A program made the position numbers and the translations under genes. A DNA stretch of 51,047 nt from Clostridium sp. (GTDB taxonomy: Bacteria; Bacillota; Clostridia; Lachnospirales; Lachnospiraceae): contig JAEDOC010000001.1 in assembly GCA_016302185.1 (NCBI GenBank), positions 1 through 51,047 of the forward strand. The letters are read 5' to 3'. Shown piece by piece: positions 36,187 through 44,369 of the stretch (positions are counted from its first letter, which is position 1; every line of letters begins with the position of its first letter). The notes under the pieces are model-generated. The model searched no databases. It was not told the DNA's origin and saw only the letters and a list, made by a program, of their open reading frames with translations.

Positions 36187-37902
36187 ATGCGTCCGTTCGT
36201 AGAAATCAAAGATTTAACCATCCGCTTTCCGGAAGGAAATTCTTCCTTTGAGGCGGTAAAGCATGTAAGCTTCCAGATCCGGGAGGGTGAGATCCTCGGT
36301 GTGGTTGGGGAATCCGGTTCCGGAAAATCCATGAGTGCGCTGGCACTGATGGGCCTTCTGAAAAAAGAAGCAGAGATTCCGAATGGGGAGATTCTGTTTC
36401 GTGGACAGGATATGCTGAAGATGACGCCGGAGGAGAGGAGAAGGCTGCGGGGCAGTGAGATGGGCATGGTATTTCAGGAGCCCATGACCTCTTTAAATCC
36501 GGTGATGAAGATTGAGCGACAGGTGGGAGAAAGCCTGCGTCTTCATGAGAAGCTTTCTGAGGGGGAGATTCACCGCCGTGTTATCGAAGCGCTGGAGGAT
36601 GTGGGACTGACGGACGCGGAAGGCCTATGCAGGAAATATCCCCATGAGCTGTCCGGCGGAATGCGGCAGCGGGTGATGCTGGCCCAGGCCATGGTCTGTT
36701 CTCCCAGCCTTTTAATTGCTGATGAGCCGACAACGGCACTGGATGTGATTGTGCAGGCGCAGATTCTTCGCCTGCTGAAAAAGATCCATCGGGAGAAGCA
36801 TACCTCCATTCTCTTTATCTCCCATGATCTGAACGTCATCCGGGAGCTGTGCAGCCGCGTCATTGTCATGTACAAGGGAGAGATTGTGGAGGAAGGAACC
36901 ACAGAAGAGGTTCTTCTGCATCCGAAGCATGAATATACCAGACATCTGGTGGCTTCTATCCCGGACAGAGATACCTTTGGCGGGACGGAGGAAGAGGTTC
37001 TTCGTCTGCGGGATTTAAATGTCTTTTACGAAGTAAACAATGGACTCTTCCGCAAAAAAGAGAAAAAGCATGTGATTCATGATGTGAACTTAACAGCCAG
37101 AAACGGCGAGATCCTGGGCATTGTAGGCGAGAGCGGCTGCGGAAAATCAACTCTCTGCAAGACGATTCTGGGACTCCATGACCAGTATACCGGTACGGTG
37201 GAAGTGAAAGAGGGTCTGCGTCCTCAGATGGTATTTCAGGATCCCTTCAGCTCCTTAAACCCGGCCAGAAGTATCGGCTGGATTCTGGAGGAGCCCTTAA
37301 AGCTGCGGGGTATCACAGATGCACGGCAGCGAAAGGAAATGGTAGCCAAGATGCTTCGGGATGTGGGGCTGGAGCCGTCCTTTGCAAAGCGGAAACCCAG
37401 GGAATTATCCGGCGGACAGCGCCAGAGAATCAGTATCGGCACGGCGCTTTTGATGGATTCCAAATTTATCATTGCTGACGAACCGGTTTCTGCTCTGGAT
37501 GTGACGGTACAGTCTCAGATTTTAAAGCTTCTTTTAAAGCTTCACGAGGAAAAGAAGATGACCATTCTCTTCATTTCTCATGACTTAAATATTGTCCGGA
37601 GAATCTGCCGCAGAGTGGCGGTTCTTTACAAGGGGGAGGTTGTGGAAAGCGGACTGGCGGACGAGGTCTATGATTCCCCGGCGCATCCTTACACGAGACT
37701 TCTTCTGGATGCGGTTCTTGACGGAGATCCCCACACCGAGGAAAAAGCGGTGGCAGATATCGGAGAGAAAATTCCTGCCGGGTTTACCGGCTGCTGCTTC
37801 TATCACCGATGTCCCGAACGCTGTGAGCGCTGCCGTACGGAGCGCCCGGCGGAGACAGATCTGGGCGGCGGCCATGGAGTGAAATGTTTTCTGAAGGAAT
37901 AA
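36187..37902 (+). CDS. Fused double ATP-binding protein of peptide ABC transporter (DppD-DppF)
   Basis: The product is 571 residues and contains two complete nucleotide-binding domains in one chain. Domain 1 (~1-255) has Walker A GESGSGKSMS, signature ELSGGMRQRVMLAQA and Walker B LLIADEPTTALD. Domain 2 (~270-571) has Walker A GESGCGKSTL, signature LSGGQRQRISIGTA and Walker B FIIADEPVSALD. The C-terminal segment CCFYHRCPERCERC is the Cys-rich end typical of DppF/OppF-type proteins. In most systems these are two genes. It powers peptide import with the permeases upstream. ATG 36187 follows AAAGGAGGAAA. The next gene starts 27 bp later. Confidence 0.96.
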   Translation: MRPFVEIKDLTIRFPEGNSSFEAVKHVSFQIREGEILGVVGESGSGKSMSALALMGLLKKEAEIPNGEILFRGQDMLKMTPEERRRLRGSEMGMVFQEPMTSLNPVMKIERQVGESLRLHEKLSEGEIHRRVIEALEDVGLTDAEGLCRKYPHELSGGMRQRVMLAQAMVCSPSLLIADEPTTALDVIVQAQILRLLKKIHREKHTSILFISHDLNVIRELCSRVIVMYKGEIVEEGTTEEVLLHPKHEYTRHLVASIPDRDTFGGTEEEVLRLRDLNVFYEVNNGLFRKKEKKHVIHDVNLTARNGEILGIVGESGCGKSTLCKTILGLHDQYTGTVEVKEGLRPQMVFQDPFSSLNPARSIGWILEEPLKLRGITDARQRKEMVAKMLRDVGLEPSFAKRKPRELSGGQRQRISIGTALLMDSKFIIADEPVSALDVTVQSQILKLLLKLHEEKKMTILFISHDLNIVRRICRRVAVLYKGEVVESGLADEVYDSPAHPYTRLLLDAVLDGDPHTEEKAVADIGEKIPAGFTGCCFYHRCPERCERCRTERPAETDLGGGHGVKCFLKE

Positions 37903-37929
37903 AAACGAAATAGAAAAACGGTCGATAAA

Positions 37930-39459
37930 ATGTTACATGATTATCTGGAAAAGCCAATTCGAAATAAATTAAATATCCTTTATGTTATACATACGCGGAA
38001 TTCTGTTACCAGCAGAGAGTTGAGCGAAATATTGCACTTAAGTATGGCGGGGATTACTCTGTTGATCACTGAAATCAATGCAGAAATAATCAATCATGCA
38101 GAAATAGTGAATGCGATGTCTAATTTATCAATACACTATAAAAAGGATAATAATCTTACGTCATTAGTACACATAATATGCAAAAATTCAAATATCCTGA
38201 TGTGCATGAAGTTTTATATTACCAATAAGAGAAATCGGGCATTTTCAGATTTTTATGAGCAATATTTTATCAGTACGGCAAATGCATATCGAATCAGACA
38301 ATCCTGCAAAGAGTATCTAAAATCGATTGATTTGGATATTGACCAAAATAAGATATGCGGTGAGGAGTACAGAATTCGTTTTTTGATTGCTCTTTTGTAT
38401 TATAAGTATGGTGTGAATTGCTGTGATATTAATGAGCATGATATTTCATTAATACGAAGGTATGTTTTGTCGACAAATAAGCTCATCGATATGGATTACC
38501 TTCAGCGGATGCAGAATGAGTATAATTATTTCGAATATTTGTTTATTCTTGCGTGGAAACGGAAAGAATATGACGTTCCAATCCCTCAAAATAATCATTT
38601 TGAAAAGCTAAAAGAAATATTTATATATGACAAAATGAAAACGACGATTAAAAGGAAACTGGAACCGTCGCTTGGAATCAGATTTTCTGAAAATGATTTT
38701 GACTATTTATATCTGGTATATTGCTGCACCAATTCCTGCCTCTTTGCAGAACAGTGGACGCAGGAAGAGATTTTAAAAGTACATGAATTGGTTTATTCGG
38801 ATCCGTTATTTCAAAATCTGATGGAATACGTAAAAGATATGCTGGGAGAGGAGATCCAGGCTTCCCATCCAATCAGAACAACATTCATTTATTTTTATAA
38901 AAAGACGTTGCAGGGACTGTGCTGCCTGATTCCGGATGAACACTTTTATATGGATTCGCACAAGAATCGCTCTACCCAGCTTCTGTATCAAGCGCTTTCT
39001 GATATTATCGGAAGATGGAAAACAGAAAATGGATTGAACAATGCGATTGACCGAACACATATTTATTACCTTACCTTACAGATTGAATTCATTCTTCGTC
39101 AAAGGGCTGCAAAGGTAGCGATGTATGTAATCTCTGATCAAAATGCCGAACTGGAAGTGATGCAGTTGACGATGGAGTATTTTTTTTCATCCAGATGTTC
39201 CGAAATCAAACCTTTGCTGGTTAATGTACAGGATGTTTCATTTTTATATTCGCAAAAGAATTGTGTTATCGTTTTGGAAAAAAAGTTTGAAAACCTGGTG
39301 CGCTCACATATGAAAGAGAACGGAAATAACAGAATCATTCCGATCACTGTAGAAATGGGAAAAAGAGAGCTTCAGGCAATTGATAACGCCATTTGTGAAT
39401 ATGAAGAAGTTATTTTCAGTCAATTTCTGAATTCGATGATATCCCCTTCCGATTGTTAG
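37930..39459 (+). CDS. Mga/AtxA-like transcriptional regulator
   Basis: The product is 509 residues. A winged-helix region at ~10-55 (NKLNILYVIHTRNSVTSRELSEILHLSM) is followed by a Mga HTH domain at ~95-165, with the typical YEQYFISTANAYRIRQSCKEYLKSIDLDI and GEEYRIRFLIALLYYKYG (read in parts). The rest (~170-509) is helical and could be a PRD-like and EIIB-like regulatory part. The gene is clearly richer in A+T than its neighbours, which suggests later acquisition. It starts 27 bp after the peptide transporter ATPase gene with only a weak ribosome site, and a strong terminator follows, so it may be read together with that operon and regulate it. The target is not known. Confidence 0.75.
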   Translation: MLHDYLEKPIRNKLNILYVIHTRNSVTSRELSEILHLSMAGITLLITEINAEIINHAEIVNAMSNLSIHYKKDNNLTSLVHIICKNSNILMCMKFYITNKRNRAFSDFYEQYFISTANAYRIRQSCKEYLKSIDLDIDQNKICGEEYRIRFLIALLYYKYGVNCCDINEHDISLIRRYVLSTNKLIDMDYLQRMQNEYNYFEYLFILAWKRKEYDVPIPQNNHFEKLKEIFIYDKMKTTIKRKLEPSLGIRFSENDFDYLYLVYCCTNSCLFAEQWTQEEILKVHELVYSDPLFQNLMEYVKDMLGEEIQASHPIRTTFIYFYKKTLQGLCCLIPDEHFYMDSHKNRSTQLLYQALSDIIGRWKTENGLNNAIDRTHIYYLTLQIEFILRQRAAKVAMYVISDQNAELEVMQLTMEYFFSSRCSEIKPLLVNVQDVSFLYSQKNCVIVLEKKFENLVRSHMKENGNNRIIPITVEMGKRELQAIDNAICEYEEVIFSQFLNSMISPSDC

Positions 39460-39464
39460 GTTTC

Positions 39465-39510
39465 AAAACCTGCAAGTGAAATGCGTATCGCATTTTGCTT
39501 GCAGGTTTTT
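39465..39510 (+). terminator. Strong terminator after the Mga-like regulator
   Basis: AACCTGCAAG (39467-39476) pairs perfectly with CTTGCAGGTT, and an inner AATGCG/CGCATT stem extends the hairpin. A T-run follows. Confidence 0.9.
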
Positions 39511-39712
39511 CTCATCTTTTATGATTTCTCTCCGTGTTTTCAGAGAAAACATTGGCAGATAGATGTGTTACAGTATCTATGCTGTGGTCAGAAAAAAGTC
39601 TCCGAGTCGGTCAGGAAGGCAATTGTTATTGATAATGTATTGAAATGATGGTGAGATCAAAAATGTTTTGTTCTCTACATTATTATAAATTGAAAGAAAA
39701 GAGGATGATTAA
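39511..39712. other. Intergenic region without a recognisable gene
   Basis: I see no gene and no convincing promoter with 16-18 base spacing in this 202-base AT-rich stretch. A TATAAA at 39684-39689 near the following gene lacks a good -35 partner. Confidence 0.5.
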
Positions 39713-40138
39713 ATGATGAAGAAAAGAGAGTTTGCTGCTATGCTTATGTTAGCATTGAGCATGGGAATGACTGTTGGATGTTCCGCAAAAACGGAACCGA
39801 ACGCAACGTCAAGTGTAGAGCAGAGCACTGCTTCGGAGAAGCATGAAGAGGAAGATAAAGCAGCGGAAGTAACCGAAGCAACGGAAGCAACCGAAGCATC
39901 TGAAGAATCCGAAGCAGCAGAGGAAGTGCTTCAGTTGGAAGGAACCATGGAGGAAATAAAGGATTTTATGTTTGTGGTAACCGAAAGCAGCGGCGCAAGC
40001 TATGCATTTTCGTTTGAGGAAAAACCCAATGGACTGGATAAGGTAAAGGTTGGGGATAATGTAACGGTAAGCTATACCGGAACCGTATCAGAGATTGATC
40101 CGTTTGTCGGAGAAGTTCTTTCTGTTGAAAAGAAATAA
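39713..40138 (+). CDS. Small lipoprotein with acidic repeat linker, unknown function
   Basis: The product is 141 residues (140 if started at ATG 39716). The signal peptide ends in the lipobox TVGC, placing the lipid-modified Cys at ~22. A linker rich in Glu, Ala and Thr follows, containing the short repeat VTEATEATEASEESEAAEE. The C-terminal ~65 residues look like a small beta-barrel (LEGTMEEIKDFMFVVTESSG to EVLSVEKK). No enzyme motif is seen. AGAGGATG gives the ribosome site. It stands alone, between two terminators. Confidence 0.8.
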   Translation: MMKKREFAAMLMLALSMGMTVGCSAKTEPNATSSVEQSTASEKHEEEDKAAEVTEATEATEASEESEAAEEVLQLEGTMEEIKDFMFVVTESSGASYAFSFEEKPNGLDKVKVGDNVTVSYTGTVSEIDPFVGEVLSVEKK

Positions 40139-40152
40139 TAATATAATATTTG

Positions 40153-40184
40153 AAAAGGAACTTCTTTCGAGGAGTTCCTTTTTT
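40153..40184 (+). terminator. Terminator after the small lipoprotein gene
   Basis: AAAGGAACT (about 40154-40162) pairs with AGTTCCTTT (about 40173-40181), and TTTT follows. Confidence 0.85.
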
Positions 40185-40229
40185 CAGGCTTTTCTTTGAT
40201 TAGCGGTCAACCGTTTTGCTTCAGCTTCG

Positions 40230-40259
40230 TTGCAATTACAATGGAAATCAATTATAATA
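40230..40259 (+). promoter_or_regulatory. Promoter of the sirtuin-like gene
   Basis: TTGCAA (40230-40235) and consensus TATAAT (40254-40259) are spaced by 18 bases. The leader is about 65 bases. Confidence 0.6.
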
Positions 40260-40331
40260 ATATCAGGAAAATTGCGGTTTTGCTTTTGAGGGAAAAAAGT
40301 ATCGCTTGGAGAAAAACGGGAGGGAGAAGTT

Positions 40332-41063
40332 ATGGAGAATGATATTATCCGGTTAAAACAGATTTTGGACAAAAGTAATTATACGGTTGCGCTCTGTGGG
40401 TCCGGCATTATGGCCGAGGGTGGATTTATCGGCATCAAAAAGCCGGAACGGGCGTATGAAATCGAGAAAACCTACGGTTCATCTCCAGAGGAGATTTTCT
40501 CCAGTGCTTATTATAATACACGACCGGCAAAGTTTTTTGAATTCTATGAGAAAGAGATGCTGAGTCAGATTCCCGAACCGGGGCCAACCAGTGTACATCT
40601 GGCTTCCATGGAGCGGGCCGGACGCCTGCAATGCATCATCAGCGCCAATATCTTTGAGCAGGAGAGAAGGGGCGGCTGTGAGAATGTGATCGATCTTCAT
40701 GGAAGTGTATTTAAAAACCGCTGTCCGCACTGCGGGGAATACTATTCCCTGGAGGATATGAGACAGGGCGGCTCGATTCCGCAGTGCCGGATCTGCCATT
40801 CGGTGATTCGTCCGCTGGTTTCCCTGTTCGGTGAGATGGTGGACAGCCGGATCATGACACGGACGACGGAAGAGATTGGGAAGGCAGAGGTTCTGCTGCT
40901 TCTGGACACCAGCCTGCAGTCGGAGGTATTTTCCAGCTACATCCGATATTATACCGGTAAAAACCTGGTGATTATTCATAAGGAACCCTATTACTCTGAT
41001 CAGAATGCGGATCTGGTGCTTCTGGAGAAACCGTCGGTTGTTCTGGAACAGCTGGGATATTAA
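40332..41063 (+). CDS. Divergent sirtuin-like (Sir2 family) protein, probably altered catalysis
   Basis: The product is 243 residues with the Sir2 fold layout. A zinc site of Cys131, Cys134, Cys152 and Cys155 (CPHC and CRIC) and the catalytic-loop HG (His123 in VIDLHGSV) are present, as are IRPLVSLFGE and NADLVL. Several standard residues are changed: GAGVS is GSGIM, the IPDFR region is FIGIK, TQNID is SANIF (104-108) and GTSL is DTSL. Canonical sirtuins remove acyl groups from lysine using NAD+. The loss of the Gln and Asp of TQNID and of the F-R pair argues against normal deacetylase chemistry. It may bind NAD-like ligands or be a degenerate paralogue. A good ribosome site GGGAGGGAG precedes ATG 40332. 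Confidence 0.82.
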   Translation: MENDIIRLKQILDKSNYTVALCGSGIMAEGGFIGIKKPERAYEIEKTYGSSPEEIFSSAYYNTRPAKFFEFYEKEMLSQIPEPGPTSVHLASMERAGRLQCIISANIFEQERRGGCENVIDLHGSVFKNRCPHCGEYYSLEDMRQGGSIPQCRICHSVIRPLVSLFGEMVDSRIMTRTTEEIGKAEVLLLLDTSLQSEVFSSYIRYYTGKNLVIIHKEPYYSDQNADLVLLEKPSVVLEQLGY

Positions 41064-41097
41064 CAAAATTGACATTAAATAAAAGAAAAGAGCGGCT

Positions 41098-41125
41098 TTT
41101 ACTTGCGGCCCGTTTATTGTATAAT
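41098..41125 (+). promoter_or_regulatory. Promoter of the TlpA-like gene
   Basis: TTTACT (41098-41103) and consensus TATAAT (41120-41125) are spaced by 16 bases, about 35 bases before the start codon. Confidence 0.6.
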
Positions 41126-41159
41126 GGTGGAAACCGGATAGGGAAGGGGATGAATCATT

Positions 41160-41792
41160 ATGAGAAATAAATGGTCGGTTGCGGTAATAGCCGCTCTTGT
41201 TTTGTCTGTCTGTGTGGGCTGCGGCGAAGCTCAGCCGAAGGAAGAAGCGAAGACGGCTGCTGCGGCGGAAATGACGTCTGCGACAGAGAAGACGGCAGAA
41301 CAGACAGCGGAGCAGAAGGAGCGCCCCAGAGGCCCGTTTGAAGAATTTACTGCCGCGGATTTCGAGGGAAATCCGGTTTCGGAGGACATTTTTAAAGAAT
41401 ATGATTTGACGATGATCAATATCTGGGCTACCTTCTGCGGCCCCTGTATCAATGAGATGCCGGATCTGGGAAAATTGAATGAAGAGTGGAAGGAAAAGGG
41501 AGTTCAGGTGGTTGGCATCTGTTCTGATTTAGTGGATTATGATGGTGCACTGGTGGAAGAACAGCTGGAGACGGCAAAGGAGATTGTAGAGGAAACCGGT
41601 GCGTCGTATCTGCATCTCAACCCGGAGGGAGATCTGGCAAGGCGCCTTCTACCGCAGATATCTGTGGTTCCCACCACTGTGTTTGTGGACAGCGAGGGAA
41701 GACAGGTGACCTCCACGGTCAGAGGTTCGAAGAGCCTGGAGGAATGGGAAACCATCATTGAGAAATTATTGGAAAAACAGAAAGATTCGTGA
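41160..41792 (+). CDS. TlpA/ResA-like thioredoxin lipoprotein
   Basis: The product is 210 residues. The signal peptide ends in CVGC, giving a lipidated Cys at 21, though the lipobox is a variant. An Ala/Glu/Thr-rich linker leads to a thioredoxin fold with the active-site motif CGPC at Cys93/Cys96 (in ATFCGPCINEMPD) and the cis-proline region SVVPTTVF. Such extracytoplasmic proteins reduce or exchange disulfides in other exported proteins. No CcdA-type partner is near, so the electron source is not visible. ATG 41160 follows GGAAGGGGATG. Confidence 0.92.
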   Translation: MRNKWSVAVIAALVLSVCVGCGEAQPKEEAKTAAAAEMTSATEKTAEQTAEQKERPRGPFEEFTAADFEGNPVSEDIFKEYDLTMINIWATFCGPCINEMPDLGKLNEEWKEKGVQVVGICSDLVDYDGALVEEQLETAKEIVEETGASYLHLNPEGDLARRLLPQISVVPTTVFVDSEGRQVTSTVRGSKSLEEWETIIEKLLEKQKDS

Positions 41793-41855
41793 TGTAAAAG
41801 GATAAATGAATAGAGAACCCAAAAATAATTTATGAAAGAAGAGGAAGTCTGCCAT

Positions 41856-43042
41856 ATGAATAAAAAAGAAGTATTTGAGGCTATAGAACAGGCCTCCGAC
41901 GCGATCCTTGAAATGAGTGATGCGATCTGGGAGGTGCCGGAGACGGCCTTCCGTGAGACAAAGTCCGCCGGATTTCAGTGTGAGACATTAAAAAAGCTGG
42001 GATTCGAAGTGACGGAGAATCTTGCGGGAATACCCACTGCATTTTCCGGCCGCTGGGGCAGCGGAACGCCGGTGATCGGTATTTTGGGCGAATTTGACGC
42101 TCTGGCCGGATTAAGCCAGAAGGCCTGCAGCGCAGTGAAAGAACCGCTCATCGCGGGAGGTAATGGGCATGGCTGCGGCCACAATCTGCTGGGTGCCGGC
42201 TCCATGGCGGCGGCATACGGAATCAAACAGTATCTGGAGAGCACCGGAAAAGAGGGAACGGTGATTTATTTTGGCTGTCCGGGAGAAGAGGGCGGTTCCG
42301 GCAAGGCATTTATGGCCCGGGACGGCGTCTTTGATGAGCTGGATTTTGCCCTGACCTGGCATCCCATGGACTATACCTGCGCCTGGTATGAGAGCAGTCT
42401 GGCCAATTATCAGGTCAATTATAAATTTAAGGGAATCAGCTCCCACGCCGCTGCAGCTCCCCACCTGGGGCGCAGTGCGCTGGATGCTGTGGAGCTGATG
42501 AATATCGGTGTGCAGTTTCTGCGGGAACATGTGATTCCGGAGGTGCGGATGCACTATGCAATCACCAATACCGGCGGTTTTTCCCCAAATGTGGTACAGT
42601 CCGAGGCGGAGGTCCTGTATCCGATCCGCTGGCTCCCATGCTTCGTCTGATGCCTTCGGAAGAGGCGAAAAAGGTCAGAGAGAAGGTGGATGGTCCGATT
42701 CTCAACTTTGTGATCCCGCGGATCCATGCCAATTCTGTTCTTCCCGGCTCCACTGATGTGGGAGACGTCAGCTGGGTCTGCCCTACCGCGCAGCTGACAG
42801 CCGCAGCCTGGGCTGCCGGTACACCGGCACATTCCTGGCAGGCTGTTTCTCAGGGCAAGGGAAGCATCGCTCACAAGGAGCTTCTCTATGCGGCAAAGGT
42901 GCTGGCCGGTACCGCCATCGATCTCATCAACCATCCGGAGCAGATCGCCGAGGCGAAAGAAGAGCTGGCGGAGAAGCTGGATCATAAGCCATTCGTGTCA
43001 CCGATTCCCAAAGAGGTGAAGCCGAAGGCGATAGGGATGTAA
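41856..43042 (+). pseudogene. M20 family amidohydrolase (AbgB-like) with internal deletion and frameshift
   Basis: Two adjacent frames hold the N- and C-terminal parts of one AbgB-type aminoacyl/aminobenzoyl-glutamate hydrolase. The first part (41856 to ~42627) has the metal-binding GHGCGHNLLGAG, the PGEEGGSGKA motif, and the KGISSHAAAAPH dimerisation domain start, and stops at VLYPIR. The second frame (from ~42622) begins DPLAPMLRLMPSEE and continues STDVGDVSW, HSWQAVSQGKGSIAHK and PIPKEV, matching the AbgB C-terminus. In homologues about 70 residues lie between the two parts, so a deletion not divisible by three joined them. ATG 41856 after AGAGGAAG fits the family start; ATG 41832 is also open. 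The product cannot be functional as one chain. Confidence 0.82.
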
Positions 43043-43066
43043 TTGGGAAAAATTGGGATATGGACG

Positions 43067-43104
43067 CAGAAACAGTCCGCTGCCCGGCCTCCGGACCGTT
43101 TCTG
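43067..43104 (+). terminator. Hairpin after the M20 pseudogene
   Basis: CAGAAACAGTCCG (43067-43079) pairs with CGGACCGTTTCTG (43092-43104) with one mismatch. There is no U-run, so it may be a weak terminator or just a stable hairpin. Confidence 0.45.
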
Positions 43105-43145
43105 CTGTCTATCGACAAAAGAAGGAAAGAATGATTTTTATAAAT

Positions 43146-43198
43146 CAACACAATTTACAGAACGTGTTGTTCAATCATAAAAAATGACCTCGTATAAT
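43146..43198 (+). promoter_or_regulatory. Candidate operator and promoter before the TetR-linked genes
   Basis: CAACAC (43146-43151) and GTGTTG (43164-43169) form an inverted repeat with 12 bases between, and a consensus TATAAT lies at 43193-43198. The best -35 match at usual spacing is weak. TetR proteins often bind such repeats near their own genes, so autoregulation is possible. Confidence 0.4.
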
Positions 43199-43264
43199 TG
43201 GCTTATCAGATGAGGTAGATGCACACTGCTTCCCTGAAAAAACAATTATGGAGGTTCTTTTTAT

Positions 43265-43621
43265 ATGAATACAGATAAGATTTTTGCAGAGGCGATAGCA
43301 AACGAATATGCACCAAAGGACACATCAAAGGTTGTTGCGTTAAGAAAGCTGGATAACAAGGCGAAACTGCCATCAGAGATTTTTACTTATACGTTTGGTA
43401 TTGTATCATCATTAATTATGGGAGCAGGTATGTGCCTTTCCATGAAGGTGATCGGTTCAGGAACTACAGCTTCTATGGTAATCGGAATTTTCGTTGGAAT
43501 CATTGGTCTTGTACTTATGGGGATCAACTATCCGATTTACAGGAAAATGCGTGAAAAGGGCAAGCAAAAATATGCATTTGAAATTATGCAGCTCGCAAAA
43601 GAAATAAGTGATAAGCAGTAA
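43265..43621 (+). CDS. Small two-helix membrane protein, unknown function
   Basis: The product is 118 residues. Two hydrophobic segments at ~42-62 (TFGIVSSLIMGAGMCLSMKVI) and ~67-92 (TTASMVIGIFVGIIGLVLMGINY) are flanked by charged ends, and the C-terminus is basic then acidic. I do not recognise the family by name. It is followed 22 bp later by a TetR regulator gene on the same strand, so the two probably form one unit. GGAGGTTC precedes ATG 43265 by a good distance. Confidence 0.75.
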   Translation: MNTDKIFAEAIANEYAPKDTSKVVALRKLDNKAKLPSEIFTYTFGIVSSLIMGAGMCLSMKVIGSGTTASMVIGIFVGIIGLVLMGINYPIYRKMREKGKQKYAFEIMQLAKEISDKQ

Positions 43622-43643
43622 ATAAATTAAGGGAGGTGGACTT

Positions 43644-44228
43644 TTGAATAAGTCAGAGAGCAAATATTTTAATACTGCTATAAAAATGGATGAAGCTTTT
43701 ATGGAGCTTTTGGAAGAAAAAGATTTTGAATATATATCAGTAAAGGAAATATGTGAAAGGGCCGGTGTCAATCGTTCCACCTTCTATCTTCATTATGAAA
43801 CTATCGGAGATCTGTTGGAAGAAAGTGTAAGTTACATGAATGAGCGTTTCCTGGAATATTTCAATGGAAACGGTCAGAGTATTGCAGGGAGAATTGATGT
43901 GGCGGATATAAAGGAATTGTATCTGGTAACACCGGATTATCTGAGAGCATATCTGGAATACATAAAGGAACATCAAAGAGTTTTTTTGACTGCTATGAAG
44001 AGAAGCAACGCACTTCGATTAGCTGATACCTATCACAGGATGTTTACACATGTGCTTAGTCCTATCATGGACAGGTTCTCCGTTTCAGAAAAGGAAAAGA
44101 AATATTTATTATCCTTTTACATGAATGGAATAGTGGCAGTTATAAAAACATGGATTTCCGGGAACTGCGAGGATGATATTGATTTTATTGTGAAAATAAT
44201 AAGTGAACGAATTCCTCCAAAGGAGTGA
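43644..44228 (+). CDS. TetR family transcriptional regulator
   Basis: The product is 194 residues with an N-terminal TetR HTH (~30-60, EYISVKEICERAGVNRSTFYLHYETIGDLLEES) and a helical ligand-binding C-terminal part. It starts with TTG at 43644; GGGAGGTGG is at 43631-43639 and there is no better start nearby, so the rare start is well supported. It probably represses the preceding gene and itself. The 22-codon dehydrogenase remnant begins 7 bp after its stop. The ligand is unknown. Confidence 0.9.
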   Translation: MNKSESKYFNTAIKMDEAFMELLEEKDFEYISVKEICERAGVNRSTFYLHYETIGDLLEESVSYMNERFLEYFNGNGQSIAGRIDVADIKELYLVTPDYLRAYLEYIKEHQRVFLTAMKRSNALRLADTYHRMFTHVLSPIMDRFSVSEKEKKYLLSFYMNGIVAVIKTWISGNCEDDIDFIVKIISERIPPKE

Positions 44229-44234
44229 TGACAG

Positions 44235-44303
44235 ATGAGGGCTGCGTTGTATATAGGACAAAAGAATATCGAAATGGCGAATTTACCCGTCCCGGAATGC
44301 TGA
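44235..44303 (+). pseudogene. Remnant of a zinc-type MDR dehydrogenase, N-terminal 22 codons only
   Basis: A 22-codon frame begins MRAALYIGQK and ends LPVPEC before a stop. The pattern is that of the first strand and turn of medium-chain alcohol/polyol dehydrogenases, whose N-termini usually read MKAA...PVPE. A full gene would continue for ~330 codons. AAAGGAG precedes the ATG with good spacing, so the start signals are intact. It looks like the start of a gene that was deleted, but a match by chance over 22 residues cannot be excluded. Confidence 0.55.
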
Positions 44304-44318
44304 TATATGACGACACTA

Positions 44319-44347
44319 TTGACATAAAAACAAAAGCGTGCTATTAT
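44319..44347 (+). promoter_or_regulatory. Strong promoter of the MarR-MerR-ABC unit
   Basis: TTGACA (44319-44324) and TATTAT (44342-44347) are spaced by 17 bases, 23 bases before the MarR gene start. Confidence 0.8.
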
Positions 44348-44369
44348 TTTGCTGACGGGAGGTGGCAAT

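Noticed and set aside
41069..41074. TTGACA just after the sirtuin-like gene
   Set aside because: No -10 box lies 16-18 bases downstream; the TATAAT at 41120 is too far.
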